Positions 25,419 through 33,142 of a stretch of 64,000 nucleotides of DNA are shown piece by piece (the stretch's first letter is position 1; each line of letters begins with the position of its first letter). The position numbers and the translations under genes are program-made. This DNA comes from Gemmobacter lutimaris. Lineage in GTDB: Bacteria; Pseudomonadota; Alphaproteobacteria; Rhodobacterales; Rhodobacteraceae. Location of the stretch: the NCBI RefSeq assembly GCF_003570715.1, contig NZ_QXXQ01000002.1:124001-188000 (forward strand), written 5' to 3'. Below the pieces are notes generated by a model. The model saw nothing but the letters and a program-made list of their open reading frames with translations. It searched no databases and was not told the origin of the DNA.

Positions 25419-26585
25419 TCAGGCGGCTTCGTCCATATGGCAAAGCTCGATCTGGACCACATCGCAGCGCCCGGTATCGAAGGCGGCGGCGCAGCCGTCG
25501 AGATAGAACTGCCAACTGCGCAGAAACCGTTCATCATAGCCAAGCCGCCGTATGCGGGCTTGTTCTGCCATCATCCGTTCTGACCAAAGCCGGCAGGTGC
25601 GGGCATAATCCGGCCCGAAGGCAAAGCTGTTGCGTATGGCAAGCCCGGCTTGCCCCGCGCTTGAGCCGAGGATCGCATCGCAGGGCAGCATACCGCCGGG
25701 AAAGACATGCTGGCGGATGAAATCCGAACGGTTGCGGTAAATCGAAAATTCGGCATCCGGCACGGTAATGGCCTGCACCATTGCCCGGCCTCCGGGCGCG
25801 AGCCGTGCCTTCAGCGTTGCGAAATAGGCGGGCCAATAGCGTTCGCCCACGGCCTCGATCATCTCGATCGACACGATATTGTCGAAGCGCCCGGTCACCG
25901 CGCGGTAATCCTGAAGCCGCACTTCGGCACGCCCGTCCAGACGGGCATCGGCATATCCTTTTTGCGACGGTGACAGCGTGATGCCGGTGACACGATGGCC
26001 ACGTTCGGCGGCGGCTTCTGCGAAACCGCCCCAGCCGCAGCCGATTTCCAGCAGGCTTTCACCCTGCGACAGCCGCGATAAAATCCGCGCGTTCTTGCGC
26101 GCCTGCGCCTGTTCCAGATCGTCGCCGGGGGCAAACAGGGCTGATGAATAGGTCATGCCGGGATCGAGCCAAAGCTGGTAGAACTCGTTTCCGACATCGT
26201 AATGCGCGCGGATGTTGCGCGCCGCGCCGCGCCGGCTGTTGAGCCGCACCACACGGTCCACCAGTCGCATGCCCATGGCTTGCAGCTTTCCCGGCTCGCC
26301 CCAGCCTGACAGGTTGCCAAGGTTCCGCAATGCCAGTTTCAGCACATCTTCCAGCCGCGAGCTTTGCCATTCCTGCGCGATCCAGCCTTCGCCCAGCCCC
26401 ACATCCCCGCGCAGGGCCAGACGCGGCAACAGGCGCCAGTCGCGGATATGCAGATCCGCTTCCGGGCCTGAACTGCCAAAGCGGTGGCGTGTGCCCTCGG
26501 GCGTGATCAGCGTCAGGCGGCCGTGATCAATGCCTTCCAGCGCCGCAAGGAAACGGGTTTTCAGCGAACGGGGGGCGAGGGGCAT
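25419..26585 (-). CDS. cfa: Cyclopropane-fatty-acyl-phospholipid synthase family methyltransferase (CfaA)
   Basis: SAM-dependent lipid methyltransferase, 388 residues: RAHYDVGNEFYQLWLDPGMTYSSALF, LLEIGCGWGGFAEAAAERG (SAM motif I), VTGITLSPSQ and the MIEAVGERYWPAYF segment. It methylates double bonds of membrane phospholipids. In Rhodobacter sphaeroides the homologue sits in an RpoE-controlled operon and works in modified (furan-type) fatty-acid formation during singlet-oxygen stress; the same partners lie upstream here. Its start overlaps the DUF1365 gene stop (ATGA). It is the last gene of the operon. Confidence 0.92.
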   Translation of the reverse strand: MPLAPRSLKTRFLAALEGIDHGRLTLITPEGTRHRFGSSGPEADLHIRDWRLLPRLALRGDVGLGEGWIAQEWQSSRLEDVLKLALRNLGNLSGWGEPGKLQAMGMRLVDRVVRLNSRRGAARNIRAHYDVGNEFYQLWLDPGMTYSSALFAPGDDLEQAQARKNARILSRLSQGESLLEIGCGWGGFAEAAAERGHRVTGITLSPSQKGYADARLDGRAEVRLQDYRAVTGRFDNIVSIEMIEAVGERYWPAYFATLKARLAPGGRAMVQAITVPDAEFSIYRNRSDFIRQHVFPGGMLPCDAILGSSAGQAGLAIRNSFAFGPDYARTCRLWSERMMAEQARIRRLGYDERFLRSWQFYLDGCAAAFDTGRCDVVQIELCHMDEAA

Positions 26586-27361
26586 CAGGAAATCTCCACA
26601 TCGGGCGGGGCGGGGCATTTGCGATAAGTGGCGCCCTTCAGCTTCAGCCGCAGGGCATGCCAGTAGATCTGGATAATCACAGCCAGCGCACCGCCGGGAC
26701 GGCGCAGCGCGTTGCGCAGGATCGTGCGATTGGTCAAGGGGGCCAGCGGCCCGGCCATCGCGGTGTCGATCCCGCCATCGCCGTCGATCTGGCTGATACG
26801 AATGGCGATCCGGTCGGGCAGGACCGACAGGCTGAACCGATAGTCGCCCGCGATGTCCTGAAACGGGGACACATGGAACACCTTCCGGGCCTGAAGCGGG
26901 GTTTCGGCCGTGATCGGGGTCTGGTCTGGTGGGATCAGCAGATAGCTGTGGCGCTGTCCGAACGTGTTATTGACCTCGGCAATGACGGCGATCAGGTCGT
27001 CGTCCCTCAGCGCCAGCCAGAAACTGACCGGGTTGAACCAGTAGCCCAGGAACCGGGGCTGTGTCAGCAGTGCCAGAACCATTCCATCGCCCGGCCTGAC
27101 CCCGACTGCTGCCAGATGCCGCCATGCCCAGTCGCTGCCAGCGCCCTTGCCGCGTGGCCCGCCGTGATCCGCGTCCCGAAAGGCGATCAGGCCGAAGCCG
27201 TTGCGCGCCATCAGGCGCGGCATCCGGCACCATTCCGGCGCCAGCAGCACGAAATCCGCCTTTGACCGGAACGAATGCCGCAAAGCCCCGCGCCGGGCAT
27301 GGATGAGGGCGGCGGGCATGGCCAGCACCTCGCCCGTGCGCAACCGTGCGGCAAGGGTCAT
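26585..27361 (-). CDS. DUF1365-family protein of the singlet-oxygen operon
   Basis: A 258-residue protein with the DUF1365 hallmarks HARRGALRHSFRSKADFVLL, FLGYWFNPVSFWLALRDD, VIAEVNNTFGQRHSYLL and KVFHVSPFQDIAGDYRFSL. The biochemical activity of the family is not settled. It almost always accompanies an FAD amine-oxidase-like protein and a Cfa-type methyltransferase, so a role in membrane lipid modification is likely. Both ends overlap its neighbours by ATGA, so the three proteins are translated in step. The ATG at 27361 is preferred over upstream frame that lies inside the FAD gene. Confidence 0.88.
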   Translation of the reverse strand: MTLAARLRTGEVLAMPAALIHARRGALRHSFRSKADFVLLAPEWCRMPRLMARNGFGLIAFRDADHGGPRGKGAGSDWAWRHLAAVGVRPGDGMVLALLTQPRFLGYWFNPVSFWLALRDDDLIAVIAEVNNTFGQRHSYLLIPPDQTPITAETPLQARKVFHVSPFQDIAGDYRFSLSVLPDRIAIRISQIDGDGGIDTAMAGPLAPLTNRTILRNALRRPGGALAVIIQIYWHALRLKLKGATYRKCPAPPDVEIS

Positions 27362-28638
27362 GGCGTGACCTGCGCGGGCAAAAGGCGGCGTGCGATGCGC
27401 ATGGCCGAGGCGAAGCCGTCCTCGTGAAACCCGTTGCGCAGCCAGGCACCTGCAAACCATGTGTTGCGATTGCCCTGCCGTGCGGCGATGCGATCCTGTG
27501 CCTTGATCGCGGCATGATCGAACAGCGGATGATGGAAGGTATTTTCGTCATAGATCAGACGGGGGTCAATCTCTTGTGCCGGGTTCAGCGACACGAAAAG
27601 CGGGCAGTTGTCTGGGATGTTCTGAAGGCGGTTCATCCAGTAGCTGACGCCGACGCCGCCTTGCGGCTGGCTGTGACTGACCCACGAACTCCAGCAGCGC
27701 CGCCGTTTCGGCATCACGCGCGTATCGCCATGCAGCACGCCCCGGTTCGGCTGGAACCGGATGGCAGAAAGGTCGGACCGTTCGTCGGGGTCTGCGTCGC
27801 TCAGCAGTGCCAGCGCCTGATCGGAATGGGTGGCGAGGATGACATGATCGAAGCTTTCATCCAGCCCGCCATGGGCGCGCAGCCGCACGCCGCCCTCGTG
27901 GCGCGAGATTGCCCTCACCGCCGCCCCGGATCGCAGATCGACGTTCAATTGCATGAGCGCCGCCGTCAGCCGCGAGACATAGCTGATCGAACCGCCCTCG
28001 ACCGTCCACCATTGATGGTGGCCCTTGTGCGAAGTCAGCCCGTGATTCTGCATGAAACGCAGCAGCGCACGGGCGGGGAAAGTGCCAATATCTGTTTCCG
28101 GGGTTGACCAGATCGCGGCACAGAACGGGAAAAGGTAGTGGTCACGGAAGCGCGCGCCCAGCCCCATTTGCGCGACCAGTTCGGCGATGCTGGCCTCGGG
28201 GGTCTTTTGCAGCACGTCTTGTGCATTCGCGTTGAAGCGCAGGATGTCGCGGATCATCCCGTAGAACCCCGGATCGGCCAGATTGCGGCGCTGCCCGAAC
28301 AGCGCATTGGCCGAACGCAGGGCATATTCCACCCGGCCATTTTCCAGCGAGAGGCCGAAGCTCATGTCGCTTTTGATGACTGGCACATCAAGGTCGCGGA
28401 ACAGGCCGGTCAGATGCGGATAGTTGACGTGATTGAAAACGATGAATCCCGTATCGACCGGCTGGTCGCGGTTTTGCCCTGCCGTAACGGTGCGGGCATG
28501 GCCACCCAGCCGGGGCTCTGCCTCGAACAGCGTGACCTGATGGTGTCGGGCCAGCAGCCAGGCCGAGGCAAGGCCGGAAATCCCTCCGCCGACGATGGCA
28601 ATGCGCCGGGGCGCCCCTCTGGAAACATCAAACGGCAT
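27358..28638 (-). CDS. FAD-dependent amine-oxidase-like protein of the singlet-oxygen operon
   Basis: A 426-residue flavoprotein: an N-terminal Rossmann FAD site IAIVGGGISGLASAWLLARHHQVTLFEAE, then LGGHARTV and DTGFIVFNHVNYPHLTGLF, and the C-terminal WFAGAWLRNGFHEDGFASAMRIA that closes the FAD fold. In R. sphaeroides the equivalent gene is part of the RpoE regulon, together with DUF1365 and Cfa. The substrate is probably a membrane fatty acyl chain, but this is inference. The gene starts the minus-strand operon directly behind an RpoE-type promoter at 28662-28690. Confidence 0.88.
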   Translation of the reverse strand: MPFDVSRGAPRRIAIVGGGISGLASAWLLARHHQVTLFEAEPRLGGHARTVTAGQNRDQPVDTGFIVFNHVNYPHLTGLFRDLDVPVIKSDMSFGLSLENGRVEYALRSANALFGQRRNLADPGFYGMIRDILRFNANAQDVLQKTPEASIAELVAQMGLGARFRDHYLFPFCAAIWSTPETDIGTFPARALLRFMQNHGLTSHKGHHQWWTVEGGSISYVSRLTAALMQLNVDLRSGAAVRAISRHEGGVRLRAHGGLDESFDHVILATHSDQALALLSDADPDERSDLSAIRFQPNRGVLHGDTRVMPKRRRCWSSWVSHSQPQGGVGVSYWMNRLQNIPDNCPLFVSLNPAQEIDPRLIYDENTFHHPLFDHAAIKAQDRIAARQGNRNTWFAGAWLRNGFHEDGFASAMRIARRLLPAQVTP

Positions 28639-28661
28639 GGCGTTCCTTTTTGCTTTGGGAG

Positions 28662-28690
28662 GGCTACGAAGCGGGTGAGCCTTCGGATCA
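28662..28690 (-). promoter_or_regulatory. RpoE-type promoter of the FAD/DUF1365/cfa operon
   Basis: Minus strand TGATCC (28690-28685) then 18 bases then TAGCC (28666-28662). R. sphaeroides RpoE promoters have TGATCC and a TA-containing -10 with this spacing. It stands 24 bases ahead of the FAD gene start. Confidence 0.72.
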
Positions 28691-28719
28691 TTCAGGCAAA
28701 ATTATTTGCCGAATGATCC
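28685..28719. repeat. 35-bp interrupted palindrome holding both RpoE -35 elements
   Basis: Outer arms GGATCATTC and GAATGATCC, inner arms GGCAAA and TTTGCC, with ATTA in the centre and one unpaired A. Each outer arm contains a TGATCC -35 element facing outward. Confidence 0.85.
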
Positions 28720-28742
28720 ACCTGTGTCTGGCGTGCGTAAGC
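28714..28742 (+). promoter_or_regulatory. RpoE-type autoregulatory promoter of rpoE-chrR
   Basis: TGATCC (28714-28719), 18 bases, TAAGC (28738-28742). This is the R. sphaeroides RpoE consensus form and spacing, and it lies about 110 bases ahead of the proposed rpoE start. It implies positive autoregulation. Confidence 0.85.
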
Positions 28743-28852
28743 TCGACATGGAAACTCTGGACACACAGTCTGGTCAGGCCGATGGTCCTGCACTTTTGAG
28801 GCCGCCTCCGGCGGCACCGGATTGCTGTGCGAAAGAGCAGAAGGTTGGCCCT

Positions 28853-29413
28853 GTGACAAAGCCGAAGGACGATCTGTCCGATCTGACACGCGATCTGATC
28901 GCCGTTCGGGACCGCCGCGACCGCGCGGCGTTCGGTCGGTTGTTCGACTATTTCGCGCCCCGGCTGAAAGGCATGATGCTGCGGTCCGGTCTGCGCGACG
29001 GCCAGGCCGAGGATGTGGTTCAGGATGTGATGCTGGCGGTCTGGCAGAAGGCGGCGCAATTCGACCCGCACCGGGCCGAAGCGGCAGGCTGGATCTATGG
29101 CATTGCCCGCAACCGACGCATTGATCTGGCGCGCCGCCGCCCGATCACCTTGCCCGAGGAGATGCCGGAGCCGGAAAGCCTTGAACCCGATCCGGCGCAC
29201 ATCCTTGCCCTGCAACAAGAGGCACGCCACCTTGCCGAGGCGCTGGACCGCCTTGCCCCTGAACAGGCCGAAGCCCTGCGCGCGGCCTATTTCGATGACA
29301 TTTCCCATCGCCGGATCAGCGAGGTGCAGGGTCTGCCGCTTGGCACGATCAAGTCGCGCATCCGGCTGGGGCTGGAACGCCTCAGACACGAACTGAGGAA
29401 TATTGCACCATGA
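28853..29413 (+). CDS. rpoE: ECF sigma factor RpoE (singlet-oxygen stress)
   Basis: A 186-residue group 4 sigma factor. Region 2 reads AAFGRLFDYFAPRLKGMMLRSGLRDGQAEDVVQDVMLAVWQKAAQFDP...WIYGIARNRRIDLAR and region 4 HRRISEVQGLPLGTIKSRIRLGLERLRHEL, very close to R. sphaeroides RpoE. The GTG at 28853 with AGAAGG upstream gives a normal ECF N-terminus. An ATG at 28706 would add 49 non-homologous residues and would place the promoter inside the gene. Its stop overlaps the chrR start (ATGA), which keeps sigma and anti-sigma in balance. Confidence 0.9.
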   Translation: MTKPKDDLSDLTRDLIAVRDRRDRAAFGRLFDYFAPRLKGMMLRSGLRDGQAEDVVQDVMLAVWQKAAQFDPHRAEAAGWIYGIARNRRIDLARRRPITLPEEMPEPESLEPDPAHILALQQEARHLAEALDRLAPEQAEALRAAYFDDISHRRISEVQGLPLGTIKSRIRLGLERLRHELRNIAP

Positions 29414-30039
29414 CCGAGATCAGACACCATATCCCCGATACCGTCCTTGATGCCTATTCCGCTGGCACGCTTCCCCATGCCTTTGGCGTGGTGGTGGCTG
29501 CGCATCTGTCGATTTGCGATGGCTGCCGGGCCCGGCTGGCCGCGGATGACATGCTGGGCGGGGCAATGTTGACCGGCCTCGCGCCTGCCGCGATGCAGTC
29601 CGGCGCCCGTGACCGTGCGCTGAGCCAGCTTGATGCGCCGTCGCCGCCCGTGCCGCGCGGCTCGGGCGTTTTTCCGGCTCCGGTGATGGCGGAATTGCGC
29701 GGGCAACCTCCGCGATGGCGCATGCTGGGCGGTGGCATCCGGCAGCAGATCCTGTTCGCCGATCAGGAAGGATCGCTGCGCCTGCTTTACATTCCGCCCG
29801 GCAAGGCGGTGCCGGAACACGGGCATCGCGGGTTGGAACTGACACTGGTGTTGCAGGGCAGTTTCTCTGACAGCGAGGGTGCGTTCCGACGCGGCGATGT
29901 TGAAGCGGCGCATGATGACATTGATCACCAGCCGGTTGCAGGGGCAGGGGAGCCGTGCATCTGTCTGGCGGCGACGGATGCGCCCTTGCGGTTCCGCGCG
30001 GCCGTGCCGCGCCTGCTGCAACCGTTGTTCCGGATCTGA
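29410..30039 (+). CDS. chrR: ChrR zinc anti-sigma factor with cupin domain
   Basis: A 209-residue cytosolic anti-sigma factor. The N-terminal zinc anti-sigma domain shows His6/His7, His32, Cys36 and Cys39 (AAHLSICDGC), matching the zinc ligands of R. sphaeroides ChrR offset by one. The C-terminal cupin domain has PPGKAVPEHGHRGLELTLVLQGSFSDSEG with its metal-binding His and Glu; in ChrR this domain is needed for release of RpoE in response to singlet oxygen. It is translationally coupled to rpoE. Confidence 0.92.
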   Translation: MTEIRHHIPDTVLDAYSAGTLPHAFGVVVAAHLSICDGCRARLAADDMLGGAMLTGLAPAAMQSGARDRALSQLDAPSPPVPRGSGVFPAPVMAELRGQPPRWRMLGGGIRQQILFADQEGSLRLLYIPPGKAVPEHGHRGLELTLVLQGSFSDSEGAFRRGDVEAAHDDIDHQPVAGAGEPCICLAATDAPLRFRAAVPRLLQPLFRI

Positions 30040-30042
30040 GGC

Positions 30043-30777
30043 ATGTCTTTCGCGGGGCAGCGCATCTGGATCATCGGTGCCAGCGCCGGGATTGGCGCTG
30101 CGCTGGCAAGATCCATGGCCAAGGCAGGGGCAGAACTCGTCCTGTCTGCCCGCGACCCCGAGGCGCTTGCGGCCCTCGCGGCGGACTGCAATGGCGCGCA
30201 GGTCATGCCGCTTGATCTGGGCAGACGCGAGACCTTGGCGGCTGCCGTTCAGCATTGCGCGCAGATGGCCCCCTTCGATGCCGTGATCTGCACCGCCGCG
30301 CTTTACGATCCGGCCCGTATTGCCGATCTGGACCCGGCACGGGCCGAGGCGATGGTTCGGGTCAACCTGCTGGGCACGCTGTATGTCGCGCAGCTTTGCC
30401 CGCCGCTGATCCGTGACGGTGGTCAACTGGTGCTGTTCGGCTCGGTCGCGGGCTATTTCGGGCTTCCGGGTGGCCAGCCCTACTCCGCGACCAAGGCCGC
30501 GATCAACAATCTTGCGGAAAGCCTTGTCGTGGAACTGGCGCCGCGCGTCCGGGTGCGGCTTGTCTGTCCGGGTTTCGTGCGCACCCGGCTGACGGCCAAG
30601 AATAAGTTCAACATGCCCGCCGCGATCACACCCGAGGCGGCAGCGGCAGCGATTATGCAAGGGATGACGCGACGGGGTTTCGAAATCCACTTTCCGCGCC
30701 GCTTTACCCTGATGATCAAGCTGTTGCGCGCCTTGCCCTATGTGCTGTCACTGCGGCTGACCGGGCGGCTGGGCTAA
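30043..30777 (+). CDS. Short-chain dehydrogenase of the RpoE regulon
   Basis: A 244-residue SDR. The cofactor site is IIGASAGIGAALARSMAKAG; VICTAAL replaces the NNAG motif; the catalytic Ser is in LFGSVAGYF and Tyr-Lys in YSATKAAINNLAESL. It starts 3 bases after the chrR stop, so it should be induced with rpoE-chrR. A hydrophobic/basic C-terminus (LMIKLLRALPYVLSLRLTGRLG) hints at membrane association. In R. sphaeroides an SDR gene accompanies the cfa group in the singlet-oxygen regulon. The substrate is unknown. Confidence 0.88.
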   Translation: MSFAGQRIWIIGASAGIGAALARSMAKAGAELVLSARDPEALAALAADCNGAQVMPLDLGRRETLAAAVQHCAQMAPFDAVICTAALYDPARIADLDPARAEAMVRVNLLGTLYVAQLCPPLIRDGGQLVLFGSVAGYFGLPGGQPYSATKAAINNLAESLVVELAPRVRVRLVCPGFVRTRLTAKNKFNMPAAITPEAAAAAIMQGMTRRGFEIHFPRRFTLMIKLLRALPYVLSLRLTGRLG

Positions 30778-30798
30778 GTCGCCCCGCCCGGAAAAAGC

Positions 30799-31203
30799 TC
30801 ATGTCAATCGGCCACCCAGCGCGGCCACCCCGGCCCAGGCGGCGAATCCGGTCAGTGCCGTGCCCCAAAGGCCGTCGATCACGACCTGCCGCCAAGACCA
30901 GTCGGCCAGTGTCGCGTAATTGGTCATCTCGTAAGTACCATAGCACATCAGACCGAGGATCATGCCGCCCAGAAGCGCCTGCATCGGCGCGCCCGTCTTC
31001 AGTGCCGGAATGGACACGAACCATAAAATCCCTGCCACATAAGCCAGATAGAACAGCGCCGCAGGACCAAGCCGCAGCGGATCGGCCAGAAGGTGTCCGA
31101 CATGGCGTTCGAAAACCGGGCGGATCAGATAGCGGATGCCGATGGTATCAACGCCCAGAAAAACCACGGCGGTCACGACATACAGCAGGGCTGTTTGCAT
31201 CAT
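30799..31203 (-). CDS. DUF2177 family membrane protein
   Basis: A 134-residue integral membrane protein with four predicted helices (MMQTALLYVVTAVVFLGVDTIGIRYLI; LGPAALFYLAYVAGILWFVSI; ALLGGMILGLMCYGTYEMTNYATL; a C-terminal helix WGTALTGFAAWAGVAAL). The YEMTNYATL segment is the DUF2177 signature. Function is unknown. It converges on the SDR gene at the end of the RpoE cluster. GGGGGAG lies upstream of the ATG pair at 31203/31200; the longer frame upstream lacks a membrane character. Confidence 0.82.
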   Translation of the reverse strand: MMQTALLYVVTAVVFLGVDTIGIRYLIRPVFERHVGHLLADPLRLGPAALFYLAYVAGILWFVSIPALKTGAPMQALLGGMILGLMCYGTYEMTNYATLADWSWRQVVIDGLWGTALTGFAAWAGVAALGGRLT

Positions 31204-31323
31204 CGGTTCTTGCTCCCCCCGCGGCACGGGATCTGGCGCGGCCTGACGAAACTTCGGCGCGCGGTCTTGAGTGTCTGAGGAAATTACGAAACCGCCGCCG
31301 TGGCGGATCACTTTCGCACCCGG

Positions 31324-31367
31324 AAGGACTACTGAAGACCAAAAGAAGGACTACTGAAGACCAAAAG
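31324..31367. repeat. Perfect 22-bp tandem duplication beside the SRP RNA gene
   Basis: The 22-base unit AAGGACTACTGAAGACCAAA+AG occurs twice without a gap (31324-31345 and 31346-31367), directly at the 3' side of the minus-strand SRP RNA gene and upstream of the DUF2177 gene. Confidence 0.9.
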
Positions 31368-31372
31368 GGAGG

Positions 31373-31473
31373 GGTGAGAGGCTGGACAACGACCCAAGCG
31401 GGGCTCGTTACGGCTGCTTCCTTCCGGACCTGACCGGGTTGGCGAGGCGCTCGCCCGCGCCAACCTCTCAAGG
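31373..31473 (-). ncRNA. ffs: Signal recognition particle RNA (4.5S, small bacterial type)
   Basis: On the minus strand the apical domain GGTCAGGTCCGGAAGGAAGC is present, the invariant Ffh-binding loop of SRP RNA. The terminal helix is formed by the ten-base segments at 31469-31460 and 31385-31376 (GAGAGGTTGG with CCAGCCTCTC, one G-U pair), giving a hairpin of about 100 bases, the size of the 4.5S class. It works with Ffh in co-translational targeting to the membrane. Exact ends are estimated. Confidence 0.92.
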
Positions 31474-31516
31474 CACCACATAGGCAAGGCGGGAGGATTC
31501 TGCAAGCCCCCCGCGC

Positions 31517-32467
31517 TCAGCGCGGCAGGGCGGTGATCAGATCGGTCAATGCGGCGGTGAAACGCTCGGGCGCAGTATCGCGGCTTTGCAGGTGGTCGCC
31601 GGGGGTCAGCACCAGAACCGTGTTGCCGCCGCGCGCGGCGAGCAGCGCCTTGCTGGTTTCGGGCGGCACAATCCGGTCGGCCTCGCCGTGAAAGATCAGC
31701 AGCGGGCCCTTGAAATGGATGAAGGCATTCGTTGCTTTTGCCAGTGACAGATCAAGCCCGTGGCTGAAGCCGAAGGCGGGCAGGGCCAGAGCGGTGCCGA
31801 TGCCGCCCAGCGGCAGCCCCATGCGGCGGGTGATGTGGCGCAGCGTGGCAGGAAAATCCAGTGCCGGGGCATCCAGCACCACACCGGCTGTCATCCCGGC
31901 AAGGTCTGACCGCGCCAGAAATTGCCCGGCGATGCCGCCGCCCATGGAAGCTGCGACCAGCAGAACCGAGTCATACCCGTGGTTTTCTGCCCAATCATAG
32001 GCAGCCTCCAGATCGCGCCATTCGGTCAGGCCGAAAGCATGCAGACCGTCGGGGGCGGGCGGGGCGCCCGCGTCGTTGCGATAGGTGATCAGCAGAACGG
32101 GCAGGCCCGCATCGTGAAGTTCTGGCAGGAAGGGATAGCCGTCTTCGCGCGCCCCGCCGATGCCGTGGACGAAGATCGCCAGCCGCTTTCCACCCATATC
32201 GGGGGCGGGGATGAACCAGGCGGGGGCTGGCCCCAGCGGCGTTTCCAGCACGACCTCCTGCCAGGGCAGGCCGAAAGCGCGTCCCGGATCGCCGCGATAG
32301 CCGATCTTCAGAGGGTCGTCGATTTCCGGTTGTGCAAGGTTTGCGAAGGCGCGGCCGGTCAGCACCTCGACCATCAGCCGATGGGTAAACCATGCAGAGC
32401 CGAGCACCGCGAGCAGCGCCAGCGAGGCCGCTATGGTCAGAAGGCGCCTGATCCAGCGATTTGACAC
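31517..32467 (-). CDS. Membrane-anchored alpha/beta hydrolase
   Basis: A 316-residue protein with an N-terminal signal anchor (LLTIAASLALLAVLGSAWF) and an alpha/beta-hydrolase fold: AIFVHGIGGAREDGYPFL (oxyanion region), a nucleophile elbow VAASMGGGIAGQFL in which the usual first Gly is Ala, the acid in IFHGEADRIVPPE and the final His in TPGDHLQSRD. It resembles the FrsA/BAAT-like, BD-FAE-type group but no substrate can be named. It abuts the phosphatase gene by one base and may be co-transcribed with it. Confidence 0.8.
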   Translation of the reverse strand: MSNRWIRRLLTIAASLALLAVLGSAWFTHRLMVEVLTGRAFANLAQPEIDDPLKIGYRGDPGRAFGLPWQEVVLETPLGPAPAWFIPAPDMGGKRLAIFVHGIGGAREDGYPFLPELHDAGLPVLLITYRNDAGAPPAPDGLHAFGLTEWRDLEAAYDWAENHGYDSVLLVAASMGGGIAGQFLARSDLAGMTAGVVLDAPALDFPATLRHITRRMGLPLGGIGTALALPAFGFSHGLDLSLAKATNAFIHFKGPLLIFHGEADRIVPPETSKALLAARGGNTVLVLTPGDHLQSRDTAPERFTAALTDLITALPR

Positions 32468-32468
32468 C

Positions 32469-33095
32469 TCAGATCACCCCGGCAAGGCGGGCGCCTTCCA
32501 GCAGGCTGCCGGCCACATGATCAGCGTGCAGCCCCGCGGTCGGCAGGATGTCGGGCACCTGCACCACCACGCAGCCGGCCATCCGGGCCGATTGTGCGCC
32601 GGTCTCGCTGTCCTCGAACACCAGACAGCGGGCTGGCGTCACGCCCAGCCGTTCGGCGGTCAGCAGATAGGGTTCGGGGTGAGGTTTCGGCGCCGTCACG
32701 TCGTCGCGGGTGATGACATGGACGAAGTGCTGTGACAGGCCCGCCATCTCCAGCTTGCGCAGCCCGCTTTCGCGCGCCGAGGAGGTGCAAAGTGCCATCG
32801 GCAGGTCGATACGTTCCAGCAGTTCCTTCGCGCCGGGCTTCAGCGGCACATCTCCGTCCAGCGCTGCATGAAATGCCGCATCCCAGCGCTGCACGAGGGC
32901 CGCCACATCCGCCTGCGGAAAGCGCGCACGCAGCAGAAGCTGACCGCTTGGGCCATCCTTGCCGATGAGGGCGTGGAACAGGTCGTCCCCGGCCTCCAGC
33001 TCCATTTCCGCAAGAATGCCACGCCCCGTGCGCATGGCCACCGACTCTGTGTCGATCAAGGTGCCGTCCAGATCGAAGATCACCGCATCGAACAT
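32469..33095 (-). CDS. HAD-superfamily phosphatase (beta-phosphoglucomutase-like)
   Basis: A 208-residue HAD hydrolase. Motif I is IFDLDGTLIDTES (nucleophile Asp8), motif II LCTSSARESG, motif III Lys in TAPKPHPEPYLLTAERLGV and motif IV CLVFEDSETGAQSARMAG. A helical cap lies between motifs I and II, as in subclass I enzymes such as phosphoglycolate phosphatase and beta-phosphoglucomutase. The substrate cannot be decided. Stop and the next gene start are 1 base apart. Confidence 0.85.
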   Translation of the reverse strand: MFDAVIFDLDGTLIDTESVAMRTGRGILAEMELEAGDDLFHALIGKDGPSGQLLLRARFPQADVAALVQRWDAAFHAALDGDVPLKPGAKELLERIDLPMALCTSSARESGLRKLEMAGLSQHFVHVITRDDVTAPKPHPEPYLLTAERLGVTPARCLVFEDSETGAQSARMAGCVVVQVPDILPTAGLHADHVAGSLLEGARLAGVI

Positions 33096-33142
33096 CGTCT
33101 TTTCCTCGCTTCCGGCCTGTTTCGCGGTCGAGACTTAGCCGA

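Noticed and set aside
31324-31367. Possible CRISPR remnant
   Set aside because: Only two copies, directly adjacent without a spacer, and no cas genes.
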